Shown here one piece after another: positions 17,025-25,181 of a DNA stretch of 64,000 bases. The first letter of the stretch is position 1, and each line of letters starts with the position of its first letter. Under the pieces are notes generated by a model, which saw only the letters and a list, made by a program, of their open reading frames with translations, ran no database searches and was not told where the DNA came from. Source of the DNA: Streptomyces prunicolor NBRC 13075 (lineage in GTDB: Bacteria; Actinomycetota; Actinomycetes; Streptomycetales; Streptomycetaceae); assembly GCF_000367365.1 (NCBI RefSeq), contig NZ_BARF01000002.1, positions 1-64,000 on the forward strand. Direction: 5' to 3'. The position numbers were made by a program, and so were the translations under genes.

Positions 17025-17169
17025 ACCCGACCCCGTAGGTACAGCCCACTCCACCAACCATCCGGGAGACCACTCCATCGTGCCCGGAGCCGTACGACGA
17101 CATCGTTGACCACAGCCGGGGACAGAGACCCGGCGCAGGCCCAACGGCCGCCGTACGGAGGGAAATTCC

Positions 17170-17634
17170 ATGAAGCCCGGCGCGTTCGCATCGTTCGTCA
17201 GGTTCGTGGTGTGCGGCGGCGGGGTCGGGGTGCTGTCCAGCGCGGCGGTACCGCTGCTGGCCGCGCTGATGCCGTGGGCGGCGGCGAACGCGCTGATCAC
17301 GGTCGCCTCGACCGTCCTCTGCACCGAGCTGCACGCCCTGTTCACCTTCAGCACCGGCCGCCGTCCCGGCCTGCGCGAGCACTGGCAGTCGGCGGGTTCG
17401 GCCACGGCGGCCTACGCGGCGACGTCCGCGGCGATCCTGATCCTCCACACCGTCCAGTCCTCCCCCACGATGCTCACCGAACAGCTCGTCTACCTCAGCG
17501 CCTCCGGCCTCGCCGGCATCGGCCGCTTCCTGGTCCTCCGCCTGTTCGTCTTCGCCGACCGCGGCGCCTCGGCTCCGGTCGCGATCGCGGTACGGCCGAC
17601 GGTGGCAGCGCCCGCGTTCAGCGCGGCGGCGTGA
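17170..17634 (+). CDS. GtrA-like small polytopic membrane protein
   Basis: 154 residues, mostly four hydrophobic helices (~8-125) with the GtrA features FVRFVVCGGGVGVLSS at the start and FLVLRLFVF near the end; the short loop LHALFTF replaces the usual NRRWTF. GtrA proteins are thought to flip lipid-linked sugars. GGAGGG lies 8 bases before the ATG. Its end overlaps the convergent phosphotransferase gene by 17 bases, so any shared transcript would be antisense to that gene. Confidence 0.72.
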   Translation: MKPGAFASFVRFVVCGGGVGVLSSAAVPLLAALMPWAAANALITVASTVLCTELHALFTFSTGRRPGLREHWQSAGSATAAYAATSAAILILHTVQSSPTMLTEQLVYLSASGLAGIGRFLVLRLFVFADRGASAPVAIAVRPTVAAPAFSAAA

Positions 17635-18580
17635 GCGCCCCACGCCTCAACAGCCCTGCGCACCAACGGAAATGTCCGTCACCGCCGTCCGAGCCCGAGG
17701 CGAACAGGTCGTAGGTCGCCAGCGCATAGGCACGCTGATAGAGGACGAGCGTGTCCGGCGCGTACCCGAACTCCGCCGCGAACAGCCGGGTGAGGGCGAC
17801 GGTGTGCGGCTCCGCGTACGGCCCGTACATGTCCCACACGGCGGCTGTCACGGCGGCCTCGAAGGCCGGGTCACCGGTGGTGGTGAAGAACCCGAAGTCG
17901 AGTACGGCCGTAGGGGCGCCGGTGTCGTCGACGTGGATGTTGGGCGGCACGAGGTCACCGTGCACGACGCTGACCGGGCCGCCCTCCGGCAGTGCCCGCA
18001 GGGAGTCCACTGTCCGGCGCGCGATGCCCGCGAGGTCGGGGACGTGAGCGGCGAGCAGGTCACCATGGCGATGGACGGCACGCCGGACGAGGGCGGCGAG
18101 CGCGTCGGGAAAGCGGGCGTGCCCTTCCCAGAGCGGCCGGTCGTCACCTTGCACGACGAGCCGCCGCATGGCCTCGGTACCGGGCACGGCGGCCAGCCCG
18201 CGCAACACCGTCAGCAGGGCACCGGTCTCCCGCCCGGCCAACTCCCGCCCCGGCGCCACGACCGCCGAGTCGGCCCGCAGCGGGACTCCGCCCAACTCCC
18301 GTTCATAGGTGACCAGTACGCCCTCGCGCTCCTCGACGCCGAGGATCTCCGGCGTGGCGAAGGGCAACGACTCCGCCGCCCGCGCGATGTCCTCGTAGAC
18401 CCGCCGCATGAGCTCCACCCCGACCGGCCGCCGCCCGCTCCACACCTTGCCGACGATCCCGTCCCCGAGGCGGTACACGGCGCCCTCGACACCTGCGGCG
18501 AGCGGCCGGGCGTCTCCGTGACCGCGGTCGGCGAAGTACTGGATCCAGCGGGCGGTGTGTTCTTGGCGGTGGGTGACCAT
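17618..18580 (-). CDS. APH-family phosphotransferase
   Basis: 320 residues with a protein-kinase-like aminoglycoside-phosphotransferase fold: GVEGAVYRLGDGIVGKVW at the ATP loop and lysine, SVVHGDLVPPNIHVD at the catalytic loop (HGD...N) and VLDFGFF (the metal-binding DFG equivalent). Family members phosphorylate aminoglycosides, choline, homoserine or other small alcohols; the substrate here cannot be read. It is downstream of the AraC gene on the same strand. Confidence 0.82.
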   Translation of the reverse strand: MVTHRQEHTARWIQYFADRGHGDARPLAAGVEGAVYRLGDGIVGKVWSGRRPVGVELMRRVYEDIARAAESLPFATPEILGVEEREGVLVTYERELGGVPLRADSAVVAPGRELAGRETGALLTVLRGLAAVPGTEAMRRLVVQGDDRPLWEGHARFPDALAALVRRAVHRHGDLLAAHVPDLAGIARRTVDSLRALPEGGPVSVVHGDLVPPNIHVDDTGAPTAVLDFGFFTTTGDPAFEAAVTAAVWDMYGPYAEPHTVALTRLFAAEFGYAPDTLVLYQRAYALATYDLFASGSDGGDGHFRWCAGLLRRGALTPPR

Positions 18581-18605
18581 GGCTTGAGCGGAGCCCCTCG
18601 GGATG

Positions 18606-19583
18606 TCAATGGCCGTACGGGTCAGGGTCGTTCGCGAGGTGGGACTCGCGTTGGCGCCAGCTGCCCGGGGGTTCGCCGTGGTGGCGGGTGAAGGCTGCGG
18701 CGAAGGCGTAGGGGGAGCCGTAGCCGACCGTGCGGGAGATGGCGGTGAGGGTGAGGTCGCCGGTGCGGAGGTGGTCGCGGGCCAGGGCCATCCGCCAGTC
18801 GGTCAGGTACTGCATCGGGGTCTGGCCGAGGGCCTCGCGGAAGGTGCGGGCGAAGGCGGCCCTCGACAGGCCGCTGATCGCGGCGAGTTCGGGGACCGTC
18901 CAGGGGTGGCCGGCGTTCTCGTGGACGGCCTGGAGCGCGGCGTTGAGGCGGGGGTCCGCGCAAGCCCGGTACCAGCGGGGCGCGTTGGGGCTGCGCCGGA
19001 AGTCGTTGCGGATGGCGAGCACGAGGAGGACGTCGAGGAGGCGGTCCAGGACCGTGGGCCCGCCCGGTTCGCCGGGCGCCGGTGTGGCCAACTCGTGGGA
19101 GAGCAGCCCGATCACGTCCCGCAACGGGTCCCCGACCGCCGCCGACAGCGTCAGCACCTGCGGCAGCGCCTCCAGCAGCCCGGCACCGATGTCCCCCGAG
19201 AACCGGTAGGCACCGCACAGGAACACCGTCGCCCGCGGATCCTCCGAACTCCCGCCCGGGACTTGCCCGTTCCGGGACTCCTCCGAACTCCGGCCCGGGG
19301 CATGCCTGTTCCGGAACTCCTCCGGTTCGAGGCAGTCCGCGCCCGGCGCGTGACCGATGTGGTGATCGGGGCCGCCCCGGACGAGCGTCACCTCACCGGG
19401 TACGAGTTCCACCGCGTCGGCGGGGTCGCCCAGCCACAGCCAGCCCCGGCCCCGTACGACGGTGTGCACGGCCAGCTGGATCGACCCGGCCAGCCGCAGT
19501 CCCCACGGCGGCTCGGCCACCGTCCGCGCGAAGACGGCACCGGAAGCGCGGGCCCGCGCGAGGCGATCGTGCAGTATGTCCAC
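18606..19583 (-). CDS. AraC-family regulator with cupin-like N-domain
   Basis: 325 residues. An N-terminal cupin-like ligand domain (WGLRLAGSIQLAVHTVVRGRGWLW) and a C-terminal double HTH (~225-320: LAAISGLSRAAFARTFREALGQTPMQYLTDWRM, then ISRTVGYGSPYAFAAAFTRHHG) are clear. Residues ~87-115 hold a duplicated Arg/Ser/Glu-rich insert, a signature of short DNA repeats around 19,240-19,330. It is divergent from the NmrA-like gene, and 21-bp-spaced direct repeats lie between them, as AraC proteins require. Confidence 0.85.
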   Translation of the reverse strand: MDILHDRLARARASGAVFARTVAEPPWGLRLAGSIQLAVHTVVRGRGWLWLGDPADAVELVPGEVTLVRGGPDHHIGHAPGADCLEPEEFRNRHAPGRSSEESRNGQVPGGSSEDPRATVFLCGAYRFSGDIGAGLLEALPQVLTLSAAVGDPLRDVIGLLSHELATPAPGEPGGPTVLDRLLDVLLVLAIRNDFRRSPNAPRWYRACADPRLNAALQAVHENAGHPWTVPELAAISGLSRAAFARTFREALGQTPMQYLTDWRMALARDHLRTGDLTLTAISRTVGYGSPYAFAAAFTRHHGEPPGSWRQRESHLANDPDPYGH

Positions 19584-19633
19584 CCGATCAGTATCCGCCG
19601 GGCGGCCCCGATGAGGGTTCCTTCGAGCGTCTG

Positions 19634-19667
19634 ACGCAATGAATCGAGCGATTCACGCATTGATCCG
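19634..19667. promoter_or_regulatory. AraC-type direct repeats in a divergent promoter
   Basis: ACGCAATGAATCG (19634-19646) and ACGCATTGATCCG (19655-19667) match at 11 of 13 positions and are 21 bp apart, two helical turns. A TGAATCGAGCGATTCA palindrome (19640-19655) overlaps them. Confidence 0.5.
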
Positions 19668-19694
19668 CTCGCATCGCGCTCCCACGATGGAGCC

Positions 19695-20555
19695 ATGACT
19701 GGATCACCACCCACCGCCCTCGTCCTCGGCGGCACCGGCCGCACCGGCTCCCTCGTGGCGCGGCAGCTCCCCGAACAAGGACTGCCCGCCCGCACCGCCG
19801 CCCGCCACGGCGCCGACGTCCGCTTCGACTGGGACGACCCGACCACCCACCCCGCCGCCCTCGCCGGCGTCGACCGCCTCTACCTCGTCACCCCCGTCCT
19901 GCGGATCTCCTACGCCGACCAGGTCGCCGCCTTCCTCGACCTCGCCGTGGCCGCGGGGGTACGTCACGTCACCTACCTCAGCACCTACGGCGGCCAACTG
20001 GCGCCCCCGGACGTCGACATCAGGGCCGTGGAGGACGATCTCGCCGCCCGGGACACCCTCACGCACACGATCCTGCGCCCGTCCTGGGTGATGCAGAACT
20101 TCAGCGACGCGCATCTGCCGGTCGTCGACGGAGTGATCACGGTGCCGACCGGCGGCGGTACAGAAGCCTTCGTCGACGCGGCCGACATCGCCGCCATCGC
20201 GGTGGAGACCCTGCTCGCGCCCGAGGCCCACGCCGGGGCGGAGTACGCGCCCACCGGACCGCGGGCCCTCACCGTCGCCGAGGTCGCCGACATCATCGCC
20301 GCGGTGTCCGGCCGCCCGGTCGCGCACCAGGACATCGACCCCGAGGCGTGGATCGGCGGCGCGGTCGCGGCCGGGCTCGTGCCCGCCGACTACGCGGTGA
20401 TGCTCCGCTGGCTGACCGGCGCCATCGTCTCCGGCGACGGTTCCACGCCCAACGGCGACATCGAGAAGGTCACCGGCCGACCGGCGACCACCTTCGACGA
20501 GTTCGCGCGGCGCAACGCCGGTGCCTGGGCCGCACCGGTACCGGCGGTGAAGTGA
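19695..20555 (+). CDS. NmrA-like NAD(P)-binding atypical SDR protein
   Basis: 286 residues with a Rossmann start (ALVLGGTGRTGSLVARQL, the GxxGxxG-type dinucleotide motif), VRHVTYLSTYGG, and LRPSWVMQNF, typical of NmrA/azoreductase-like atypical short-chain dehydrogenases that act as redox sensors or reductases. It is divergent from the AraC gene, whose product probably controls it, and is followed within three bases by a SnoaL-like gene, so the two form an operon. Confidence 0.85.
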   Translation: MTGSPPTALVLGGTGRTGSLVARQLPEQGLPARTAARHGADVRFDWDDPTTHPAALAGVDRLYLVTPVLRISYADQVAAFLDLAVAAGVRHVTYLSTYGGQLAPPDVDIRAVEDDLAARDTLTHTILRPSWVMQNFSDAHLPVVDGVITVPTGGGTEAFVDAADIAAIAVETLLAPEAHAGAEYAPTGPRALTVAEVADIIAAVSGRPVAHQDIDPEAWIGGAVAAGLVPADYAVMLRWLTGAIVSGDGSTPNGDIEKVTGRPATTFDEFARRNAGAWAAPVPAVK

Positions 20556-20557
20556 CC

Positions 20558-21007
20558 ATGCCGGTGAAGGACGTTGGGGACATCGGTGACTTCGCGGCGC
20601 TCGATCCGTTCTTCCGGATCGTCCAGGAGGGGCTGGCCGGCCTCGTCGACGGCGATCACTTCTTCGAGCTCCTGGCCGAGGACGTGGTCTTCGAGTACGT
20701 CGTCTCCGTGCCCGGCTACCCACGCCGTGTCCAGGGACGCGCGGCGGTGGCCGACCTGTACCGCGGCTACGGCGACGTCATGGTCCTGCACGGCGCGGAC
20801 GGACTGGCCGTCCACCGGGACTCCGGGACGTCAGTGGTCGTACTCGAGTACGCGGTGCACGGACGGGCCGTCCACACCGGGCGTGCCTACGACAACCACT
20901 TCGTCTCCGTGATCACCGTCAGGAACCGCGAAGTGACGCACTGGCGGGACTACTTGGACCCCGTCGCCGTCTTCCGGGCCGTCGGATGGCCGGCGAAGGA
21001 GCACTGA
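20558..21007 (+). CDS. SnoaL/NTF2-like protein
   Basis: 149 residues with the cone-shaped NTF2-like pattern: LVDGDHFFELLAEDVVFEY, GRAAVADLYRGYG, VLEYAVHGRAV and VTVRNREVTHWRDYLDPVAVFRA. Such proteins are small cyclases, isomerases or hydrolases, or simple binding proteins. The ATG is separated from the preceding stop by two bases, and together with the AraC-controlled reductase it suggests a small detoxification or tailoring unit. Confidence 0.82.
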   Translation: MPVKDVGDIGDFAALDPFFRIVQEGLAGLVDGDHFFELLAEDVVFEYVVSVPGYPRRVQGRAAVADLYRGYGDVMVLHGADGLAVHRDSGTSVVVLEYAVHGRAVHTGRAYDNHFVSVITVRNREVTHWRDYLDPVAVFRAVGWPAKEH

Positions 21008-21174
21008 GAACCGCTGAAGGTACTGAGGTACTGGCTCAGGTACTAGCTGAGGTACTGAAGGTGCGGAGGGTGCTGAAGACATGGCGGAGGAACCGCCGAG
21101 GAACTGGCACCGGCGCCGGCACATGGTTGACGGGCTTCGCCGGACGGTGCCCGTGGAAGCCCAGCCCGCCCTGA
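21008..21174. other. Intergenic stretch with GGTACTG micro-repeats
   Basis: After the SnoaL-like gene there are about five spaced copies of GGTACTG/GGTACTA within 21,015-21,060, then unremarkable GC-rich sequence. I see no coding signal here. Confidence 0.5.
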
Positions 21175-21339
21175 CTAGCCCGCCCTGCGGTAAGCCTCGT
21201 CCATGTCCGAGAAGGACTGTCCGTCGTCGAACGGCAGCGTCTCGTCCTCCCCGAAGTCCGGGGCCTGGAAGGGGTTCGTCGCCGGAGGGGGCGATCCCGC
21301 GTTGGACTGGCGGGTCGCCCCTTCCGGGGCGGAGAACAA
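21175..21339 (-). pseudogene. Short acidic ORF, possible gene remnant
   Basis: A 54-codon frame with strong G/C third-position bias ends ...SDMDEAYRRAG and is rich in Pro, Asp and Phe. The bias fades upstream of a TTG at 21339, and no ATG, GTG or ribosome site is found in frame. It could be a small gene with a weak TTG start or the 3' end of a decayed gene. Function unknown. Confidence 0.35.
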
Positions 21340-21417
21340 CGAGGTCAGTTCGATGAGAGGTCTCCCGTTCGTTACAGGCCGCTGGGACCTGGTGTGCCGT
21401 GACCGGGCACGGCGGTC

Positions 21418-21639
21418 CTACAGCTTGCTCATCTTGGCGTACGGACTCAGGATGCGCTCCTGAACCGACCCGAAGTCGACGAGCACCGCGATTCCGTCCT
21501 CGATGCCGATGACCCGGCCGAGGCCGTACATGTCGTGTGTGACCTGGTCGCCCACGGCGAACTGCTTGGGTGCCGCCGCGGCCGGGGCCTTGAAGGGACT
21601 GGTGGGCAAATAGCGCTTCGGTGCAGCTGGCTTTGTCAT
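21418..21639 (-). CDS. Small protein with a CarD/Tudor-like 'GDxVxHxxxGxGxV' fold
   Basis: 73 residues. A Pro/Ala/Lys-rich leader is followed by FAVGDQVTHDMYGLGRVIGIEDGIAVLVDFG, the pattern of the small beta-barrel found in CarD and at the C-terminus of UvrD/PcrA helicases, which contacts RNA polymerase in those families. The whole protein is little more than this barrel, so interaction with polymerase is only a suggestion. Longer in-frame starts run through low-bias sequence and were rejected. Confidence 0.65.
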   Translation of the reverse strand: MTKPAAPKRYLPTSPFKAPAAAAPKQFAVGDQVTHDMYGLGRVIGIEDGIAVLVDFGSVQERILSPYAKMSKL

Positions 21640-21840
21640 TGACTCCAGTATGGGCCTAGACACGCCACTCGCTGAGGCCGTCCACATCGCTTGTTCATCA
21701 CAGATCGAGCAACCGGGAACCACTTCGCCGCCCCGGACGTACCCCTCACGCCCCTGACCTGGCCGTTCCCGGGCCAACCCCGGAACCGCCGCCGGCCTTC
21801 GAAACACAGGCTTCGAAACAACGGACGCCGGGGCACACGC

Positions 21841-21870
21841 GAGAGGCCCCGGATCACTCCGGGGCCTCTC
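21841..21870 (-). terminator. Terminator of tRNA-Arg
   Basis: A perfect 13-bp stem (GAGAGGCCCCGGA) with a TCAC loop, eight bases past the tRNA 3' end. Confidence 0.8.
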
Positions 21871-21878
21871 GTCAGATG

Positions 21879-21951
21879 TGCACTCGGCAGGATTCGAACC
21901 TGCAACCTTCTGATCCGTAGTCAGATGCTCTATCCGTTAAGCTACGAGTGC
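21879..21951 (-). tRNA. tRNA-Arg (anticodon ACG)
   Basis: Minus-strand sequence folds as a cloverleaf: acceptor GCACTCG/CGAGTGC, anticodon stem TCTGA/TCAGA with loop CTACGGA (anticodon ACG), and a GGTTCGAATCC T-arm. Discriminator A; CCA is not encoded. Confidence 0.95.
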
Positions 21952-22106
21952 TTGTTTTCTCTTGTTTTCCTTCGCCGTTCCCTGCCCTTCCGGGCCGCTC
22001 GCGGCGACAGGAAGAACATTACATGACTGCCGCCGCCATGTGAAATCCGTTAGCCATACCCCTTGTGAGCTGCGAAAACGGCCCTACGGAGGGGTTCCGG
22101 GAACGG

Positions 22107-22139
22107 CCGAAGCCCCGGTCGCGCGGACCAGGGCTTCGG
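22107..22139 (-). terminator. Original terminator of tRNA-Ser, now separated from its gene
   Basis: CCGAAGCCC/GGGCTTCGG with an inner GGTC/GACC pair lies three bases beyond attL. Before integration this hairpin would have followed tRNA-Ser; it is now 25.9 kb from that gene. Confidence 0.65.
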
Positions 22140-22141
22140 TG

Positions 22142-22205
22142 AGGTGCGGAGGCGGAGGGATTTGAACCCTCGATGGGATTTGCGTCCCAAACCGCATTAG
22201 CAGTG
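22142..22205. repeat. attL: 64-bp partial tRNA-Ser repeat
   Basis: Identical to 48010-48073. It contains the tRNA-Ser 3' half (T-arm, variable arm, 3' anticodon side) but lacks the 5' half, so it is not a functional tRNA. Confidence 0.95.
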
Positions 22206-22319
22206 TGTTGCCTGTCGTATGACGGTGACGCGCCTCGATTGGCCGAGACGCTCCTACGCAGGTCAACCCAGAAGCGTCATCCGATCGTGATGGGTCCCAT
22301 CGAACAGCGACCGTGCCAC

Positions 22320-22341
22320 TTGGTGCCATCGCCGTGCCATC
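22320..22341. promoter_or_regulatory. Left paired GTGCCATC boxes (candidate integrase arm sites)
   Basis: GTGCCATC at 22323-22330 and 22334-22341, 11 bp apart, with a related GTGCCAC just before. The same pair with the same spacing occurs near the right end (47923-47941). Confidence 0.5.
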
Positions 22342-22345
22342 GGAG

Positions 22346-22612
22346 TCAGCCCGCGCCGTCGGCCTTCTTCGGCCGGCCGCCCCTCCGTGCGCGTCGCTCC
22401 GCCAACTCCTCTTCCGCCTTGGCGAGGTCGTCGCGGTCCTGGTCGTCGCCGTGCTCGCGGACGCGGTCGCGCATGTGGTCGAGCAGGTCGTTCGTGCGGT
22501 CCGTATCGAGCCGGTCGCAGATCCGTCCGTACGCATCCCACAGAGGACCCGGCACCCGGATGGGGCGGGTCCTGGTGTGCCGGGGTGGCTCGGTCACCGG
22601 TTCCTCGGTCAC
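22346..22612 (-). CDS. Ribbon-helix-helix-like DNA-binding regulator
   Basis: 88 residues from a GTG preceded by GGGAG. RPIRVPGPLWDAYGRICDRL followed by TNDLLDHMRDRV fits a CopG/Arc-type ribbon-helix-helix unit (beta-strand, helix A, turn, helix B) at ~14-50. The second half is a charged helix, ending in a basic RRGGRPKK tail. It is the first gene inside attL and diverges from the plus-strand operon at 22791, with three motif copies between them. It is probably the repressor of the element's left operon, a role KorA-type regulators play in other elements. Confidence 0.55.
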   Translation of the reverse strand: MTEEPVTEPPRHTRTRPIRVPGPLWDAYGRICDRLDTDRTNDLLDHMRDRVREHGDDQDRDDLAKAEEELAERRARRGGRPKKADGAG

Positions 22613-22624
22613 TGCACTCCCTCG

Positions 22625-22694
22625 CTTGTAGTTGCAGGGAATCTTCGCACGAGGCTTGTGCATCTACAAGGTTTCCGGATACTGTGTAGTTGCA
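22625..22694. promoter_or_regulatory. Three copies of a 12-bp motif between divergent genes
   Basis: CTTGTAGTTGCA at 22625-22636, CTTGTAGATGCA on the minus strand at 22659-22670, and TGTGTAGTTGCA at 22683-22694. They lie just upstream of the RHH gene and about 100 bases before the left operon. Confidence 0.55.
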
Positions 22695-22790
22695 AGGTTA
22701 GCCACTCCGGAAACGGAACGGCCCCGGCTCGGTGCTACGAACACTGAGTCGGGGCCTGACGGACCACCTGCTACGAACAGGAGCCCCGCT

Positions 22791-23186
22791 ATGTCGCATC
22801 CTTCCATCCGCCGCGAGCGCCGCACGACGCGCCGTTCGCTTCGAGCCACCCTGCGCCGCCGCGCCGCCGGTACCCGCCTGGCCGCCTCGTGTCACCGCCG
22901 CCCGCGTTCGCTGGCTACGGTCGCCATCGCCGCCGGCGTCGACAAGACCACCGCATCCGGCTGCGCCAACGGCCTCCGTACGGTCGCCAAGCGCTGCGGG
23001 ATCGTCCCCGCCGAGACCGCCCGGACCCGCCGCACCGTCACCGGTGGCCGCGCCCGTAAGACCCGCACCGTCGCGCACTACACCCTCGGCCAGGTCTGCA
23101 CGCTCCTCGGCTCGTACAAGCCCCGCAAGGCGGAGTACGTCGCCGCCGTCGCCCTGATCGCTGCCTTCACCACCAACGCCGCCTGA
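22791..23186 (+). CDS. Basic HTH-like protein, first gene of the left operon
   Basis: 131 residues, ATG with AGGAG seven bases upstream. The first 40 residues are very Arg-rich. VAIAAGVDKTTASGCANGLRTVAKRCG could be an HTH, and the C-terminus is hydrophobic. The protein is strongly basic, so nucleic-acid binding is likely. I do not recognise the family. Its position behind the RHH-type operators suggests a regulatory or transfer-accessory role. Confidence 0.6.
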   Translation: MSHPSIRRERRTTRRSLRATLRRRAAGTRLAASCHRRPRSLATVAIAAGVDKTTASGCANGLRTVAKRCGIVPAETARTRRTVTGGRARKTRTVAHYTLGQVCTLLGSYKPRKAEYVAAVALIAAFTTNAA

Positions 23187-23193
23187 GCCGGGG

Positions 23194-23712
23194 ATGAACA
23201 CCATGAGCAACCGCATCCAGAACCACGTCCCCGCCGTCGACACCACCACGACCGGCCACCTGCCCTACGCCGTCCAGGCCGCCGCCCACCCGGCCGACAC
23301 CACCACGGACGCCCGCGAGCACACCGAGCACACCGACGACCGCATCACCCTCGCCGCCGCCGGCCTCTACGCCGCCACGTGCGCGTACGACGAAGCACTC
23401 CGCAGGCCGAACCCCGCCGCCACGTTGGACAACATGTGTGACGCGGTCCACGAGATCGCACCGGACCTCGCCAAGGTCATCAACAGCAAGGCCAGTGCCG
23501 AGTTCGCCGAAGGTCTGCGGGTCGCGACCGTGGCCCCCCTGTGGGCGTTCGCTGCGATCGAGCACGCCCGCGTCGAGGCCGGTGACGGCTACGGCTACGT
23601 CTTCGATCTGCTCGTCGACGGCCTGAAGAACGGTGTCGACCCGGACATCACCCGGAAGACCGCGCTCGACGTGCCCCGGCGGCTCCGTGAAAACGCTGAG
23701 GCCAGCGCGTGA
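23194..23712 (+). CDS. Hypothetical element protein (172 aa)
   Basis: 172 residues, seven bases after the preceding stop. The first 50 residues are Thr/His/Ala-rich and probably disordered; the rest reads as an alpha-helical domain (LYAATCAYDEALRRP, DAVHEIAPDLAKVINSKASAEFAEGL). A second ATG three codons in has better spacing to GGGGA and may be the true start. No family recognised. The next gene starts on its stop (GTGA overlap), so they are translationally coupled. Confidence 0.65.
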   Translation: MNTMSNRIQNHVPAVDTTTTGHLPYAVQAAAHPADTTTDAREHTEHTDDRITLAAAGLYAATCAYDEALRRPNPAATLDNMCDAVHEIAPDLAKVINSKASAEFAEGLRVATVAPLWAFAAIEHARVEAGDGYGYVFDLLVDGLKNGVDPDITRKTALDVPRRLRENAEASA

Positions 23713-24269
23713 GCGCCACCCCGGCAGAGCAGGCGTCCACCCTCGTGGTGGGCGCCCTGCCCGGGCCCATCGACCCGGACGACCTCGACGTCGCCATCAG
23801 CGTCGGTCAGCAGATGCTCGCCATCTACGGCGACACCGACGGCCGCGACATCTACGCCTACGTCCAGGCCCACGGCGCCCTCGCCGAAGCCCTCCGCATC
23901 CTCCTGCGCGCCCTCGGCGCCGAGTCCAGTGGTCTTCCTGAGAAGACGAGTGGGCAACAGGAGACCGCGCCCCGTTGCCCGGCTGCTCACCCCGAGGACC
24001 CCACCCCGTGCGTCGGCCTGGTCGCGGTCACCGTCCTCGACGCGACGAACGCCGGCACCCACGGGTGTGAGCACCACGCCGCCCGACTCCTCGCCTCGCT
24101 GGAAGGCGGGCGCGTGTACGCCCTCGGCACGGCCCCCGAGTCCGCAGCGATCCGCGTCTTCAAGGCCGCCGCCGCCCTTCGCCCGTTCGCGTGGCTGACG
24201 GACGCCCCGCGCGTCCTGCCGTCCCAGCTCAGCCACGACGAGAACCGCCTGCGGGGCGAAGGCCGATGA
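23709..24269 (+). CDS. Hypothetical protein with Cys/His pairs
   Basis: 186 residues, GTG start overlapping the previous stop. The N-half is acidic and helical. The C-half has CVGLVAVTVLDATNAGTHGCEHHAARLLASLEGGRVYAL, a Cys-x-His-His arrangement that looks like a small metal-binding domain seen in Streptomyces mobile-element proteins. Function unknown. The gene ends in an ATGA overlap with the DUF6907 gene. Confidence 0.65.
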   Translation: MSATPAEQASTLVVGALPGPIDPDDLDVAISVGQQMLAIYGDTDGRDIYAYVQAHGALAEALRILLRALGAESSGLPEKTSGQQETAPRCPAAHPEDPTPCVGLVAVTVLDATNAGTHGCEHHAARLLASLEGGRVYALGTAPESAAIRVFKAAAALRPFAWLTDAPRVLPSQLSHDENRLRGEGR

Positions 24270-24631
24270 GCATCGAACCCCGCACCGCGATCGTGAACGT
24301 CTTCGTCACGAAGCCTCTGGAGATCGACGAACCCACCTGGTGTGCCGGCCACCCCGACAACCGGGCTGGCTACAAGGTCGACATCAGTCACGACGGGCCC
24401 GAGCAGACCATCGCCCCCGGCGGGCGGGACCTGTTCAAGGCGCTCCTCACGCAGGCCCCGTTCGCCAGCACGGACCGCAGCATCGGCCTGTACATCGAGG
24501 CCGACCTTGAGCCGCGCACGTGCACGCCCGACGAGGTGGACCAGTTCGCCGACGACCTCATCGAGGCCGCCGCACAGCTGCGCGTACTCGGCCGCCAGCT
24601 CGCCGAGATCCTCGCGGGAGAAGACCGGTGA
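24266..24631 (+). CDS. DUF6907 domain protein
   Basis: 121 residues. PTWCAGHPDNRAGYKVDISHDGP matches the W-C-x-G-H...H-x-G-P pattern of DUF6907, a small domain common in Streptomyces phage and AICE gene clusters. The C-terminus is a helical segment (ADDLIEAAAQLRVLGRQLAEIL). Role unknown. The next gene starts on its stop (GTGA). Confidence 0.65.
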   Translation: MSIEPRTAIVNVFVTKPLEIDEPTWCAGHPDNRAGYKVDISHDGPEQTIAPGGRDLFKALLTQAPFASTDRSIGLYIEADLEPRTCTPDEVDQFADDLIEAAAQLRVLGRQLAEILAGEDR

Positions 24632-24825
24632 GCGCTTCTCTCGTACGCCGCCCGACCGAACACGCCGCGATCCGTGCGGCGTGCCGGTCGGCCCGGCCGC
24701 TCCCGCCCGTGCCCGCCCTCATGGCCGCGCTGCTCGACGCGAACGCGCGCGGCGACCGCGAGGGCACCACCCTGGCCGCGCACCGCGTCGTACGTGCCGC
24801 CGGCCTCGAATGGGAGGACCAGTGA
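24628..24825 (+). CDS. Small hypothetical protein (65 aa)
   Basis: 65 residues, GTG start inside the previous stop codon and a GTGA overlap with the next gene. Arg/Ala-rich helical peptide (ALMAALLDANARGDREGTTLAAHRVVRAAG) without Cys pairs or a membrane segment. Its place in the coupled operon is the main evidence that it is real. Confidence 0.55.
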   Translation: MSASLVRRPTEHAAIRAACRSARPLPPVPALMAALLDANARGDREGTTLAAHRVVRAAGLEWEDQ

Positions 24826-25181
24826 GCACCATCTCTCGCGGCACCCGCCGCATCATCGTCGCCCACCTCACCGACCGCGGCATGACCCCGGCGGAGATCG
24901 CCGCTGAGCTGGGCGTTTCCGACGACACGGTCCGCAGGGACATCCGCGAGTGGACCCCGCCGGCACCCGCCGCCGAGCCCGAGGATGCGGCACCGCCTGC
25001 GCCCGGCCTGCTGCTCCCCGAGAGCACGCAACTCCGGCAGGACCTCAACCTCCTCGCCGACTCGTACAAGGCGCAGCGGGAGGACGTCGCAAAGTTCGCA
25101 ATCCACGTTGCTGCCGAGGGAATCCGACGGCGCATGCACGCCCGGTTCGCCGCCGACGACAGGCAGGAGGTGCGGTCGTGA
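24822..25181 (+). CDS. HTH DNA-binding protein
   Basis: 119 residues. RGTRRIIVAHLTDRGMTPAEIAAELGVSDDTVRRDIREW is a clear helix-turn-helix at ~5-45, followed by a Pro/Ala-rich linker and a helical C-domain. It resembles small HTH proteins that control AICE operons or recruit other factors. Coupled at both ends through GTGA overlaps, so it is made along with the spread-type membrane proteins that follow. Confidence 0.7.
   Translation: MSTISRGTRRIIVAHLTDRGMTPAEIAAELGVSDDTVRRDIREWTPPAPAAEPEDAAPPAPGLLLPESTQLRQDLNLLADSYKAQREDVAKFAIHVAAEGIRRRMHARFAADDRQEVRS

Noticed and set aside
22142..22205. A second tRNA-Ser gene at attL
   Set aside because: Only the 3' part is present; the 5' acceptor, D-arm and half of the anticodon stem are missing.
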